This document shows positions 19,345-27,635 of a stretch of 39,944 nucleotides of DNA, one piece after another (within the stretch, counting starts at the first letter, position 1; each line of letters begins with the position of its first letter). This DNA comes from Acidobacteriota bacterium (lineage in GTDB: Bacteria; Acidobacteriota; Terriglobia; Terriglobales; Acidobacteriaceae). The notes below the pieces were generated by a model. That model searched no databases. It was not told where the DNA came from and saw nothing but the letters and a program-made list of their open reading frames with translations. The stretch is taken from positions 1 to 39,944 of the forward strand of contig JAKAQS010000007.1 in the NCBI GenBank assembly GCA_021819585.1, given 5' to 3'. The position numbers and the translations under genes were made by a program.

Positions 19345-20117
19345 GCTACACAACGATCGAGGTGCAAGAGCAAAATTGGGTGCGCAGAATCCGGCTCAAC
19401 CGCCCGGAGCGGCGAAACGCCATGACTCCCCAGATGCAGACCGAGCTGATCGAAGCCCTGGACGAGGCCGCAGCCGGCGCCTGCCGCGTGGTCGTGCTGG
19501 AAGGAGCCGGCGAAGCATTCTGCTCTGGGCTGGATCTGTCTGCGCTACAGGCGGCCAAAGACAAGAGCGCCCTGGAACACAGGGAGGACGCGGAACGAGT
19601 GTCCCGGCTCTTCCGCACGTTGTATGAGTCGCCCAAGGCCACCATCGCCGCAGTGCATGGAGCGGCGATTGCCGGAGGAACCGGCCTGGCCACCATCTGC
19701 GACTTCACACTGGCCACACCCGAGGCCAGATTCGGTTACTCGGAGGTGCGAATCGGATTCGTTCCGGCACTAGTCTCGGCCTACCTGGTCCTGCAGATCG
19801 GCGAGAAGCGCGCGCGCGATCTGCTACTCACGGGAAGGGTCTTTGACGCCGCCGAGGGGCATCGCCTGGGACTGGTCACCGAGGTCGTCGCTGCCCAGGA
19901 TCTCGCAGCCCGCGTGCAGGCCCTCGCCCAGACACTCAGCTCAAACAGTCCGGCCAGCGTTCAGGCCACCAAAAAGCTCTTGGCGGCCCAGAGCAAGGCC
20001 TGGCTGGATGAGGCCATTGCGTTCTCCCTGCAGGCCAACGCAACCGCCCGGGAGACAGCCGACTTCCAGGAGGGAGTAGCCGCCTTTCTGGAAAAGCGAA
20101 GAGCGCAGTGGTCCTGA
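19341..20117 (+). CDS. Enoyl-CoA hydratase/isomerase, likely methylglutaconyl-CoA hydratase (LiuC-type)
   Basis: Crotonase-fold protein of 258 residues. GTG 19341 is the start: AAGGAG lies six bases upstream and GTG overlaps the TGA of the HMG-CoA lyase in GTGA, a coupled pair. Motifs are RLNRPERRNAM, GAGEAFCSGLDL (oxyanion hole), AAIAGGTGLATICDF and YSEVRIGFVPA. Of the two catalytic glutamates of rat enoyl-CoA hydratase, the second is kept (SEV) and the first is Gly (GGTGLA), a pattern also seen in some LiuC-like hydratases. With the carboxylase, dehydrogenase and lyase, it completes the 3-methylglutaconyl-CoA hydration step of leucine breakdown; this substrate is inferred from context. Confidence 0.86.
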   Translation: MSYTTIEVQEQNWVRRIRLNRPERRNAMTPQMQTELIEALDEAAAGACRVVVLEGAGEAFCSGLDLSALQAAKDKSALEHREDAERVSRLFRTLYESPKATIAAVHGAAIAGGTGLATICDFTLATPEARFGYSEVRIGFVPALVSAYLVLQIGEKRARDLLLTGRVFDAAEGHRLGLVTEVVAAQDLAARVQALAQTLSSNSPASVQATKKLLAAQSKAWLDEAIAFSLQANATARETADFQEGVAAFLEKRRAQWS

Positions 20118-20204
20118 GCCACCCGATCAGAAGCTGGATGCAGCCTCTTGGAGCGCTCGGCTCCTTCCCCTCCCGCCCCATCATGGCGTCCTTGGCGTCG
20201 GTCG

Positions 20205-20237
20205 ACACCCTGCCAAAGACGTAACCTGGCAGGGTGT
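20205..20237. terminator. Bidirectional terminator-like hairpin
   Basis: A perfect 11-bp inverted repeat (ACACCCTGCCA at 20205-20215, complement at 20227-20237) with an 11-nt loop sits between the convergent hydratase and uxaC genes. It is followed by TCT on the plus strand. Its position fits termination from both sides. The rest of the 200-base gap holds nothing else recognisable. Confidence 0.55.
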
Positions 20238-20321
20238 TCTCACCACAGCCTACACGCTTCAGAGAGACCCGAGCCTTGTCGAATCGTCACGCCCTGCTCG
20301 AACGAGATCCCGGCCAAAATC

Positions 20322-21713
20322 CTATAGCCGGTACGCCTTCTTCACCAACCCGTAGGCCAACGCACGGGCCAGCTCCACAGCCTCGTCCTCTTCCAGCCGA
20401 TGGTCGCTCACCAGCCGCGCCAAAAAGCCGCAGTCCATGCGTCGCGCCACATCATGCCGCGCCGGAATCGACAAAAATGCCCTCGTATCGTCATTGAAGC
20501 CGACCGTATTGTAGAAGCCCGCCGTCTCCGTCACTGCCTCCCGGAACCGCGTCATCCCCTCCGGACTATCGAAGAACCACCACGGAGGCCCAAGCTTCAA
20601 ACAGGGATAGTGCCCGGCCAGTGGCGCCAGTTCGCGGCTGTAGGTGCTCTCATCCAGCGTAAAAAGAATGATGCTCAGCCCGGGCTCGTTTCCAAAGGCA
20701 TCCAGAAGCGGACGCAGCGCCTGCACATAGTTGGTCGGGGCAGGAATATCCGCTCCCGTATCTCTCCCATAGCGTTCAAAGATCTTGCGATTATGGTTGC
20801 GGACACTCCCCGGATGGATCTGCATCACCAGCCCATCCTCCAGGCTCATCCGCGCCATCTCGGTCAGCATCTGGGCCCGGAACAGCTCCTGCGTGGCTGG
20901 ATCCGCTCCTCCCCCCAACACCTCGCCAAAGAGTCTCGCCGCCTCTGCGGGCGCAAGATCCGCGGTCTGTGCCGTCGGGTGCCCATGATCGGTGGCCGTG
21001 CAGCCCAGCGAACGAAATCTTTCCCGGGCGGAGCGCAGAGCGTTCAGGTATCCCGTCCACGTAGAAGTATCTTCTCCGGTCAGACCACCTAGACTCTCAA
21101 TGTTGCTCGCAAACCCCTTGAATTCCGGGTCCGCCACGGAATCCGGACGGAACGTGGGCACAATCCGGCCCTTCCATCCCGATCTCTGAATCGCCTTGTG
21201 ATCCTCCAGCGAGCTCAGCGGAGAGTCGGTCGTCGCCAGCACCTCCATGCCAAAGCGCTCGTAGAGCGCGCGGGGCAAAAACTCCGGCGTCATCAGCTTC
21301 GTGGAGATCACGTCAAAATACGTGTCTGCTGTCTTCTCCGACAGCCGCTCCTGCAAGCCAAACAGCTCCTGGAAACAGTAATCCAGCCAGATGCGCGTTG
21401 GCGTTCCACGAAATAGATAATAATGGCTGGCGAATATCCTCCATACCTTGCGCGGATCCTTGATCTCCTCCTGTCCTATCTCCAGATCCTCCATCGACAC
21501 ACCTTGGCTGTACAGCATGCGATAGACGTAGTGATCGGGTTGCACAAAGAGCTTGGCGGGGTCCGGGAATGGCTCATTGCGGGCAAACCACCCCGCCTGC
21601 GTATGCCCATGCGGGCTTACGATGGGCAGTCTTCGCACTTGTTCATACAGTGCCTTGGCGATGGCCCGCGTGCCGGGCTCCGCAGGCAAAAGATAATCTT
21701 CGCGAATCAACAT
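20322..21713 (-). CDS. uxaC: Glucuronate isomerase
   Basis: Amidohydrolase-fold isomerase of 463 residues that converts D-glucuronate to D-fructuronate (and galacturonate to tagaturonate), the entry of uronic acids into the hexuronate pathway. The metal motif is SPHGHTQ (His35, His37). Other family stretches are TDSPLSSLEDHK, IVPTFRPDS, LVMQIHPGSVRNHN, FTLDESTYSRELAPLAGHYP and GPPWWFFDSPEG. Length is normal (about 450-470). ATG 21713 is the first methionine of the conserved start. It stands alone here, without uxaB, uxuA, kdgK or a transporter. The polysaccharide genes at the start of the window may supply substrate, but they are far away. Confidence 0.95.
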   Translation of the reverse strand: MLIREDYLLPAEPGTRAIAKALYEQVRRLPIVSPHGHTQAGWFARNEPFPDPAKLFVQPDHYVYRMLYSQGVSMEDLEIGQEEIKDPRKVWRIFASHYYLFRGTPTRIWLDYCFQELFGLQERLSEKTADTYFDVISTKLMTPEFLPRALYERFGMEVLATTDSPLSSLEDHKAIQRSGWKGRIVPTFRPDSVADPEFKGFASNIESLGGLTGEDTSTWTGYLNALRSARERFRSLGCTATDHGHPTAQTADLAPAEAARLFGEVLGGGADPATQELFRAQMLTEMARMSLEDGLVMQIHPGSVRNHNRKIFERYGRDTGADIPAPTNYVQALRPLLDAFGNEPGLSIILFTLDESTYSRELAPLAGHYPCLKLGPPWWFFDSPEGMTRFREAVTETAGFYNTVGFNDDTRAFLSIPARHDVARRMDCGFLARLVSDHRLEEDEAVELARALAYGLVKKAYRL

Positions 21714-22042
21714 GACCAGTCACGCTTTCTTTCAAGGATGTCCGCTCGTCTCTAAGATCATATTACCGCGTGGTCTGAACACTCAAGCGGCGACAACGAA
21801 GTATAGACAAATTCTGAAGAAAAATGCCAGTCCGATCCTTGCACCCTTCCAGCCGGCGCTCCGCCCCGTCAAATTCCCCTTCCAAAAGGCTCTTCTCCGG
21901 CTACCCCCAGGCTTGCCGGCGCCCTTTTCGGGTTCCGGATTCCATCTCCGAATCAGCTCCCGCCCCACGGCAGCAGAGAATTTTTTCGCCAGGCGCGCCT
22001 TGGCTGGGCTGAGCCAAGATCCTTCCAGGCTGATCATGCGCT
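21714..22042 (-). other. Gap between uxaC and the sigma factor
   Basis: About 330 bases with no supported gene. The half next to uxaC must hold its promoter. On the minus strand TTGAGT (21781-21786) and TAATAT (21760-21765) could form a weak sigma-70 promoter with a short 15-base spacer. I would not rely on this. Confidence 0.3.
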
Positions 22043-22978
22043 TCAAGCCGGGGAAGACCGGGCAGCATCCCCCCGTTGGTCCACCATTCGCAGGTACTCC
22101 TGGGTCAAAAGCAAACGGAGCGTCCGGTCGGTCTCCGGCGCGCAGGGTGTCTCCATGGAGCGGCAGCGATCAATCGCCCGGCGCAGATCCCCAAGAAACG
22201 CAACGCAGGGCCGGCAACCCTCAATATGCTCCCGTATCTGTTCGCACCTTGGCTCTGCAACCCGCCCATCCATGTACTCGGAAAGGTTGGCGAAGATCTC
22301 CTGGCAGGTGTTCGGCTGTGGGCGCATCCCGGCCGGCCTTCTCCTGCGCTCGTTCCCAGTCACGGGCGCCGCCTTATCCCCTGGCTCGGTTCCTTCGCCG
22401 ACCTTACTGTCCGCCGCGGCTAGAAGCTTTCTCAGATGCAGCCTCGCCCGGTGCAGCCTTACCCTTACTGTTCCCTGTTCAACTCCCAGCACTTGAGCAA
22501 TCTGCTCGGTCTCCAAATCCTCCATGTCATGGAGCACCAGCACCATCCGGTAGGGTGGCGAGAGCATCAGAACCGCCTCCTGCAGCCGTTGGTTTTGTTC
22601 GGCCTTGGTGAGGAGTGTCTCGGCATTGGGGTTTGGATCCTTCAGCATCTGGCTCAGTTCGGATTCGGCCGGAGTCAGTTCACTCAGCGACAGCATTTGG
22701 GCCGGCGCATCACTCCCCTTCCGCCGCATCCTCCAACAGCGGTTGCGCGCCACTCTATACAGCCACACCGCCAGCGCCTTCGGCTCAGTGATCTTGGCCA
22801 AATGGGGCAGCGACCGCACAAACACTTCCTGTGCCGTGTCCTCAGCGTCCTCAACATGCCCGCATACCTTCATACTGAAGGCATACACAGTGTTTTGCAG
22901 CAGTTCCAACGCCTCGTTCACCGCGGCGGCATCCTTTTGCTGCAGCAGGTCGGTTGCTCGAATCAGTTCCGGACGCAT
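22043..22978 (-). CDS. ECF sigma-70 factor with fused C-terminal zinc-finger (anti-sigma-like) domain
   Basis: Protein of 311 residues. Sigma region 2 is at about 28-87 (HVEDAEDTAQEVFVRSLPHL, AVWLYRVARNRCWRMRRK). Region 4 is at about 130-187, with the helix-turn-helix EQIAQVLGVEQGTVRVRLHRAR. After a linker (190-222) comes a zinc-finger segment with Cys225, Cys245, His251, Cys255 and Cys258 (the HxxxCxxC of zf-HC2 anti-sigma domains). Typical ECF factors end near 180-200 residues, so the last 110 residues are an addition. The finger could restrain or tune the sigma factor within one chain. ATG 22978 has AGGAG upstream. No separate anti-sigma gene lies beside it. Confidence 0.88.
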   Translation of the reverse strand: MRPELIRATDLLQQKDAAAVNEALELLQNTVYAFSMKVCGHVEDAEDTAQEVFVRSLPHLAKITEPKALAVWLYRVARNRCWRMRRKGSDAPAQMLSLSELTPAESELSQMLKDPNPNAETLLTKAEQNQRLQEAVLMLSPPYRMVLVLHDMEDLETEQIAQVLGVEQGTVRVRLHRARLHLRKLLAAADSKVGEGTEPGDKAAPVTGNERRRRPAGMRPQPNTCQEIFANLSEYMDGRVAEPRCEQIREHIEGCRPCVAFLGDLRRAIDRCRSMETPCAPETDRTLRLLLTQEYLRMVDQRGDAARSSPA

Positions 22979-23213
22979 CGATCTCCTATAGACCCATCCT
23001 TCTTTCCCGGCGCACTCCAGTTCTCAGTACGCTCCTGCCTCCATCATACGGCTCTGGCTCTCCCCTGATGGGTCAGTCGCTTGCTCCGAAATAAACGGAA
23101 CGGGCTCAGGCGTCATCGTCACAATCCATCGGCTCGAGGGAGTTTGGCTGGTTCGAGATATCTCTGGCGCCGCTCAGAACGCCGATGACGGTATGGGTTA
23201 GCTCCATTTGTTC

Positions 23214-23592
23214 TCAGCCGGGCGCCTCGGCGCCGGACTGATGCAGGTCTGAGATGAAACGCTCGTCGCGGTTCAACTCCGGCGGTGGCTGAGCCGGTGG
23301 AAAATCGCGATCTTCTTCTCGTTTCCTTGAATCATTTCTTCTCCGCCTTCGAGTCATGCATCCACAGGTTGCCCAGAATAGGCAAGACTCTCGACACACG
23401 ACTATGCGCGAAGCGGTTCACGAAGCTGAAAACAGTCTTCGCGTTCAGGTAGCGCGAGAAGGTCATCCAGCCCAGATGGCCTTTTGGGGTGACGGTTGAA
23501 ATCACGTTCCGCTTGGAACGGCCGGCGTTGGCCACAACCACCGGCGTCTTGGCCGTGGACGCACAGCCGCGGCGCCCACCCTGCCAATACGC
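23214..23592 (-). pseudogene. IS630-family transposase remnant, frameshifted
   Basis: On the minus strand the DDE part of an IS630-type transposase can be read. From about 23589: KTPVVVANAGRSK, NVISTVTPKGHLGWM, NAKTVFSFVNRF and VLPILGNLWMHDSKAEKK, ending at a stop near 23332. In another frame it goes on with EDRDFPPAQPPPELNRDERF and ISDLHQ, to about 23234. Family proteins have ...VDNxxxHxSK... and ...SPELNPDE.... The N-terminal half is missing, there is a frameshift near 23335, and the second catalytic Asp is Gly (ILGN), while the Glu of PELNxDE remains. This is a dead fragment; I could not find terminal inverted repeats. Confidence 0.8.
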
Positions 23593-24507
23593 CTTTGCCG
23601 GACCCCATTCCGTGTGCGCGGCTCACTCGCTCTGCTCGCCCGCCGCCATCTTGGCGCCGCGCAGTATCACTCTGGCCATTTGTTGGCGCAGCTCATCCAG
23701 CCCGCCCCTGGCAAATCTCTGCCGCGGCTCGCGCTACAGCCATGTTTAACAGGGGAATCACGCCATCCTTCCATCCCGGATCATAATAGTCCGCGAACAA
23801 GGCGACGGCTCTACTTTCTGCTTCACTGGACGCCCCGCGAGGATACGTCATTCCTCTGAACGATAACCGATGCCACGAAGCAAAAAACTCACTCCTCTAG
23901 CCGGTCACCAACAAACCTATCCCGAATGACAAGGATCTCCGGCTAACCGCAGCTAGCGATGCTATCCACATGGATCCTTGATTTTACTGATCGACTTGCA
24001 ACACAACCCACGTAAAGATGCATTTCCCTTCCAGCGGATCTGCCTGCCTGGATGCCCGATGACCTTCTCAAACGGCTTGACCGAACATCGCCTCCATCGT
24101 GCGATCTTCCCGAATTCTGTGAACGTTTCACAACGCTTTTCGCTACCGTTGACCAGCCCCGATCGCATCCTCCGCAGTTACTATCCATGGCCAGGTTTGC
24201 CAGCCCATTAGGAGAGGCCCGGAAACATGACAATTCATTCATAATCAATTGTCTGCAGCACGCGTTCTGCTCGCCAAGTTGTTGTCGTCAGGCCCTGTAC
24301 TCCTTCGGTGACGATAATCACATACAACCTTCCATGGATCTTGATCTGATACACATCAACGGCACTGAGACGATCCGGTGTGCTTCAGTTGCATTCGATA
24401 TTTCAAAGAGCTTGCAGGTGGAGGAGCGTTTTCGGACCGTTTACTGAGATGCAGGTGCCGTGCCAGACCTGGAACCAACCACAATCAAATTGATGCAAGG
24501 AGGAACG
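23593..24507. other. Gene-poor region upstream of the cupredoxin
   Basis: About 900 bases without a supported gene, next to the IS630 remnant. Short frames exist on both strands (for example 24052-24447 plus), but none is recognisable. A minus-strand stretch at about 23635-23720 reads protein-like (LDELRQQMARVILRGAKMA) and may be another decayed gene. The far end must carry the promoter of the cupredoxin gene. TTGAT and ATCAA occur as an inverted pair at 24341-24359, but with nine bases between them, unlike the four of FNR sites. Confidence 0.4.
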
Positions 24508-25089
24508 ATGAAGCGCATTCTTTCAGTAGCTTTCGTGTTGCTGATTACAGCAGTAGTGGCGCAGGCCGGAACGATCCACGGTAAGGTGACAGGCGCCAAA
24601 GGGCAGTCGGTCGTCTACATTGACGCAATTGCAGGCAAGACCTTTCCCGCCCCGGCGCAACACGCGGCTATGGATCAAAAGGGCTTGATGTTTGTTCCTC
24701 ACATTCTGGTGGTCTTGAAAGGGACCACGGTGGACTTCAAGAACGAGGACAGTGTAGAGCACAACGTATTCTGGCCTTCAATCAGCGGCAATAAGAGCCT
24801 TGGCCACAATATGGGAACCTGGCCCACCGGTCAGCAACGCAGCTTCAAGTTCGACACTACTGGAATCGTGCCCTTGCTCTGCAACGTGCATCCCGATATG
24901 TATGGCTACATCATCGTTTCGCCGACGCCTTACTACGCAACAACGGACAAAACAGGCGCCTTCACGATCGCCAATGTTCCCAACGGAACCTATAGCGTGA
25001 CTGCATGGAACGAGCGGGATAAGATGCGCACCCACACCGTTCAGGTGACGGTGAATGGCGATGTGACAACAACCATTCCCGTGAAGTGA
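24508..25089 (+). CDS. Secreted cupredoxin-like copper protein
   Basis: Periplasmic protein of 193 residues. The signal peptide (1-20) ends VVAQA. The cupredoxin part holds a full type-1 copper ligand set in the usual order: His85 (VEHNVFW), Cys125, His128 and Met131 (LLCNVHPDM). After the copper domain, residues 145-193 (TDKTGAFTIANVPNGTYSVTAW) look like a carboxypeptidase-regulatory/Cna-B strand set, so the protein joins two folds. It would carry single electrons in the periplasm. ATG 24508 is set by a perfect AAGGAGG at 24498-24504; an in-frame GTG at 24460 is rejected. It lies 70 bases before the respiratory operon on the same strand and may be part of it. Confidence 0.85.
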   Translation: MKRILSVAFVLLITAVVAQAGTIHGKVTGAKGQSVVYIDAIAGKTFPAPAQHAAMDQKGLMFVPHILVVLKGTTVDFKNEDSVEHNVFWPSISGNKSLGHNMGTWPTGQQRSFKFDTTGIVPLLCNVHPDMYGYIIVSPTPYYATTDKTGAFTIANVPNGTYSVTAWNERDKMRTHTVQVTVNGDVTTTIPVK

Positions 25090-25159
25090 CGGGCGATCCT
25101 CGGACGGGAACTCTCGCGATCCGGTTGTACCACAATGCCACGGCGGAGAGACAGCCAGC

Positions 25160-27133
25160 ATGTTGAAGCGATTTGAAAACAAAGCGGTCGACGCGGGGTG
25201 GTTGAACAGCAACTTCCCCTGCATGATGGCTTGTCCGGCTCATACCAATGCGGGACGATACGTTGCGCTCATTGCGGAAGGCAAGTACGAAGATGCCTAC
25301 CGCTATGCGCGTGGCCCAAACCCTTTGGCCAGCGTCTGTGGCCGGGTTTGCGCTCACCCCTGCGAAACTGCCTGCCGCCGCGGTGAAATTGATCGCCCTA
25401 TCTCGATCCGGGCTCTCAAACGCTTTTTGACCGAGCGTCACGGCCCCGAGTCGCGGCGGCCTGTTGATGTCAATGCTGGATGCAGACAGAACAAACTGCC
25501 CTTCAGCATTGCGGTTGTGGGCGCCGGACCGGTTGGGCTCTCAGCCGCGCATGACCTGGCCGTGATGGGCTACTCGGTCACACTCTTCGAAGCTGCGCCG
25601 GTGGCAGGCGGTATGCTCCATCTTGGACTACCGGAGTACCGGCTGCCACGCAGTGTCATCCAGGCGCAGGTGCGCGAAATTCTCTCTACCGGGGATATCA
25701 CGCTGAAACTCAACCATGCGGCGGGCCGCGACTTCACCATCTCCGGATTGCGCAGTCAGGGCTTCGATGCGGTTCTGATTGCGGTCGGAGCCCATCGCAG
25801 CCGCGATCTCTCCATTCCAGGAGTGGATCTGGACGGCGTTCACAAGGGCATCGACTTCCTACTCAACGTCAATCTTGGCTATCAGTTCACCATCGGCAAG
25901 AAAGTGATTGTGATCGGCGGCGGCAATGTCGCCATGGATGTGGCCCGTTCGGCAGCGCGAGAAGTGCTGCGCCAGCATGCCGCCGGAGTTCAGGAACAGG
26001 AACCCCTTCAGGAGAACGTCAACGCGGTCGCCGGCAAGGAGATGATGGACATCTCCCTGTCCGCACTTCGTCTCGGAGCCAGTGAGGTACATCTGGTCTG
26101 TCTTGAAAACCGTGCCGAAATGCCGGCATCCGACGAAGAGATCGCCGAAGCTGAGGAAGAAGGGATCATTCTGCATCCTGGACTCGGCCCAAAGCGCATC
26201 ATCGGCGGCCCTGGCGGCGTCGCTGCCCTGGAAGTTCTCAAGACCAAGCAGGTATTCGACGCGGACGGCCGCTTTAACCCAGCCTTTTATGAGAACAGTG
26301 AGTTTCAGCTTGATTGCGACACCATCATCATGGCCATCGGCCAGGCTCCCAGGCTTGACTTCCTCCGCCCGGAGGACGGGGTCGAGATCTCGCGCCGGGG
26401 CCTGATCGCAGTCGAACCACGCACTCTCATGACCACAGCCCCGGGAGTCTTCGCGGGTGGCGATTGCGCGTTTGGGCCACGGCTGATCATCGACAGCGTC
26501 GCGGACGGCAAGCGAGCGGCGATGGGAATCGATGAGTACCTTCGGGGCGCCAGCCATCCGGAACCGACGATCGAAGTCGAGATCCTCCAACGCCACAGCA
26601 TGCCGCTCAACCTCCTGGATCTTGTCCGCAAAGACCCTCCCTTGCTTCCCCTGGACCGCCGAACCGGGGTCACCGAGGTCGAAACGGTTTACGACGAGGA
26701 GACGGCCCGGGCAGAAGCGCAACGCTGTCTGCACTGTTGGGTCAACACGATCTTCGAGGGCAGCCCGCTGGATGGAAGTCAATGCATCCTCTGTGGTGGT
26801 TGCGTTGATGTATGTCCGGAGAACTGTCTTGAACTGGTAAGTCTGGACCGCTTTGATTTCCAGCCTGCTGTTGTTGAACAGCTTATTGCCAACGAGCAAC
26901 TCCTCACTGTGGAACTGGACGATGTTCGGGCCGAGGAGCTTGGCACGATCTCTGGCTCCGTGATGCTGAAAGACGAGACGCGGTGCATCCGTTGTGGCCT
27001 TTGCGCAGCTCGATGCCCTGTGGGCACGATCACCATGGAATCCTACAACCTGATCCCGGCCGAACCGACCGGGCTCATCTCCACTGAATCCATCGAAGCG
27101 CCACTGCGCGCGACGCTGGCAGACAGAAAGTGA
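25160..27133 (+). CDS. GltD-like FAD/NAD(P) oxidoreductase with N-terminal Fe-S domain and C-terminal double [4Fe-4S] ferredoxin
   Basis: Cytoplasmic flavoprotein of 657 residues. An N-terminal Fer4_20-type domain has Cys21, Cys25, Cys60, Cys64, Cys68 and Cys72. A Pyr_redox fold follows, with FAD motif VVGAGPVGLSAA (119-130), NAD(P) motif VIGGGNVAMD (251-260) and the second FAD motif FAGGDCAFGP. A ferredoxin-like tail has CxxCxxCxxxC at 542-552 and 609-619, plus an extra CLHC at 523-526. This order is that of glutamate-synthase-small-subunit-like proteins that pass electrons between NAD(P)H and partner proteins. No glutamate synthase large subunit is near. Only seven bases separate it from the Rieske gene, so it should work with the quinol-cytochrome complex, possibly as NAD(P)H donor or, in reverse, acceptor. 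Confidence 0.88.
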   Translation: MLKRFENKAVDAGWLNSNFPCMMACPAHTNAGRYVALIAEGKYEDAYRYARGPNPLASVCGRVCAHPCETACRRGEIDRPISIRALKRFLTERHGPESRRPVDVNAGCRQNKLPFSIAVVGAGPVGLSAAHDLAVMGYSVTLFEAAPVAGGMLHLGLPEYRLPRSVIQAQVREILSTGDITLKLNHAAGRDFTISGLRSQGFDAVLIAVGAHRSRDLSIPGVDLDGVHKGIDFLLNVNLGYQFTIGKKVIVIGGGNVAMDVARSAAREVLRQHAAGVQEQEPLQENVNAVAGKEMMDISLSALRLGASEVHLVCLENRAEMPASDEEIAEAEEEGIILHPGLGPKRIIGGPGGVAALEVLKTKQVFDADGRFNPAFYENSEFQLDCDTIIMAIGQAPRLDFLRPEDGVEISRRGLIAVEPRTLMTTAPGVFAGGDCAFGPRLIIDSVADGKRAAMGIDEYLRGASHPEPTIEVEILQRHSMPLNLLDLVRKDPPLLPLDRRTGVTEVETVYDEETARAEAQRCLHCWVNTIFEGSPLDGSQCILCGGCVDVCPENCLELVSLDRFDFQPAVVEQLIANEQLLTVELDDVRAEELGTISGSVMLKDETRCIRCGLCAARCPVGTITMESYNLIPAEPTGLISTESIEAPLRATLADRK

Positions 27134-27140
27134 GCCTACA

Positions 27141-27632
27141 ATGACCACCACAAAGGATGCTTATATCGTTCAGGAAGGCGCGGCGCTCGATCGCAGGGAG
27201 TTTTTCACCAAGCTTGGCCTCGGCTCTCTGGGCGTAGCAACCGTTGGCGCCTTGGCGTTTTACTACCAGTACCTTTCACCCAACGTATTATTTGAGCCAT
27301 CACCCATTGTCAATGCCGGAGCCATCGATCGGTATCCCCTGGGCTCCGTCACGCTCGATGTCAACTCCGCAATCTATCTCGTGCATATAGCCAGAGGCTA
27401 CTTCTCTCTCAGCGCCATCTGCACCCACTTGGGCTGCATGACCGCTTGGAAGCCCGAGTTGAACATGATCGCGTGCCCATGCCATGGCAGCCGCTTCAAT
27501 CGCGAAGGGCAAAAGCTGGCCGGCCCGGCCCCTAAGCCTCTTCCATGGCTGAAAACCTGGTTGAGCGATGAAGGAGAGCTCATGGTCGACCGCTCCATTA
27601 CGATTCCACAGTTCCAGTTCCTGAGGGTATAA
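27141..27632 (+). CDS. Rieske [2Fe-2S] protein
   Basis: Rieske subunit of 163 residues for a cytochrome bc/b6f-type quinol oxidase. A twin-arginine N-terminus (DRREFFTKLG) precedes a membrane helix at about 28-45. The cluster motifs are CTHLGC (Cys94, His96) and CPCHGS (Cys112, His115), with Cys99 and Cys114 able to form the stabilising disulphide. It is short but complete. The gene begins 7 bases after the flavoprotein and ends 3 bases before cytochrome b, a clear operon. Confidence 0.95.
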   Translation: MTTTKDAYIVQEGAALDRREFFTKLGLGSLGVATVGALAFYYQYLSPNVLFEPSPIVNAGAIDRYPLGSVTLDVNSAIYLVHIARGYFSLSAICTHLGCMTAWKPELNMIACPCHGSRFNREGQKLAGPAPKPLPWLKTWLSDEGELMVDRSITIPQFQFLRV

Positions 27633-27635
27633 AAG

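Noticed and set aside
24341-24359. TTGAT...ATCAA pair, considered as an FNR site
   Set aside because: The half-sites are nine bases apart instead of four.
24052-24447. 131-residue open frame upstream of the cupredoxin, considered as a transposase N-terminus
   Set aside because: A few residues recall IS701/IS4-type starts, but the similarity is too weak and no DDE part follows.
25859-27151. 430-residue open frame on the minus strand
   Set aside because: It lies opposite the flavoprotein gene, whose motifs are clear; its own translation resembles no protein family.
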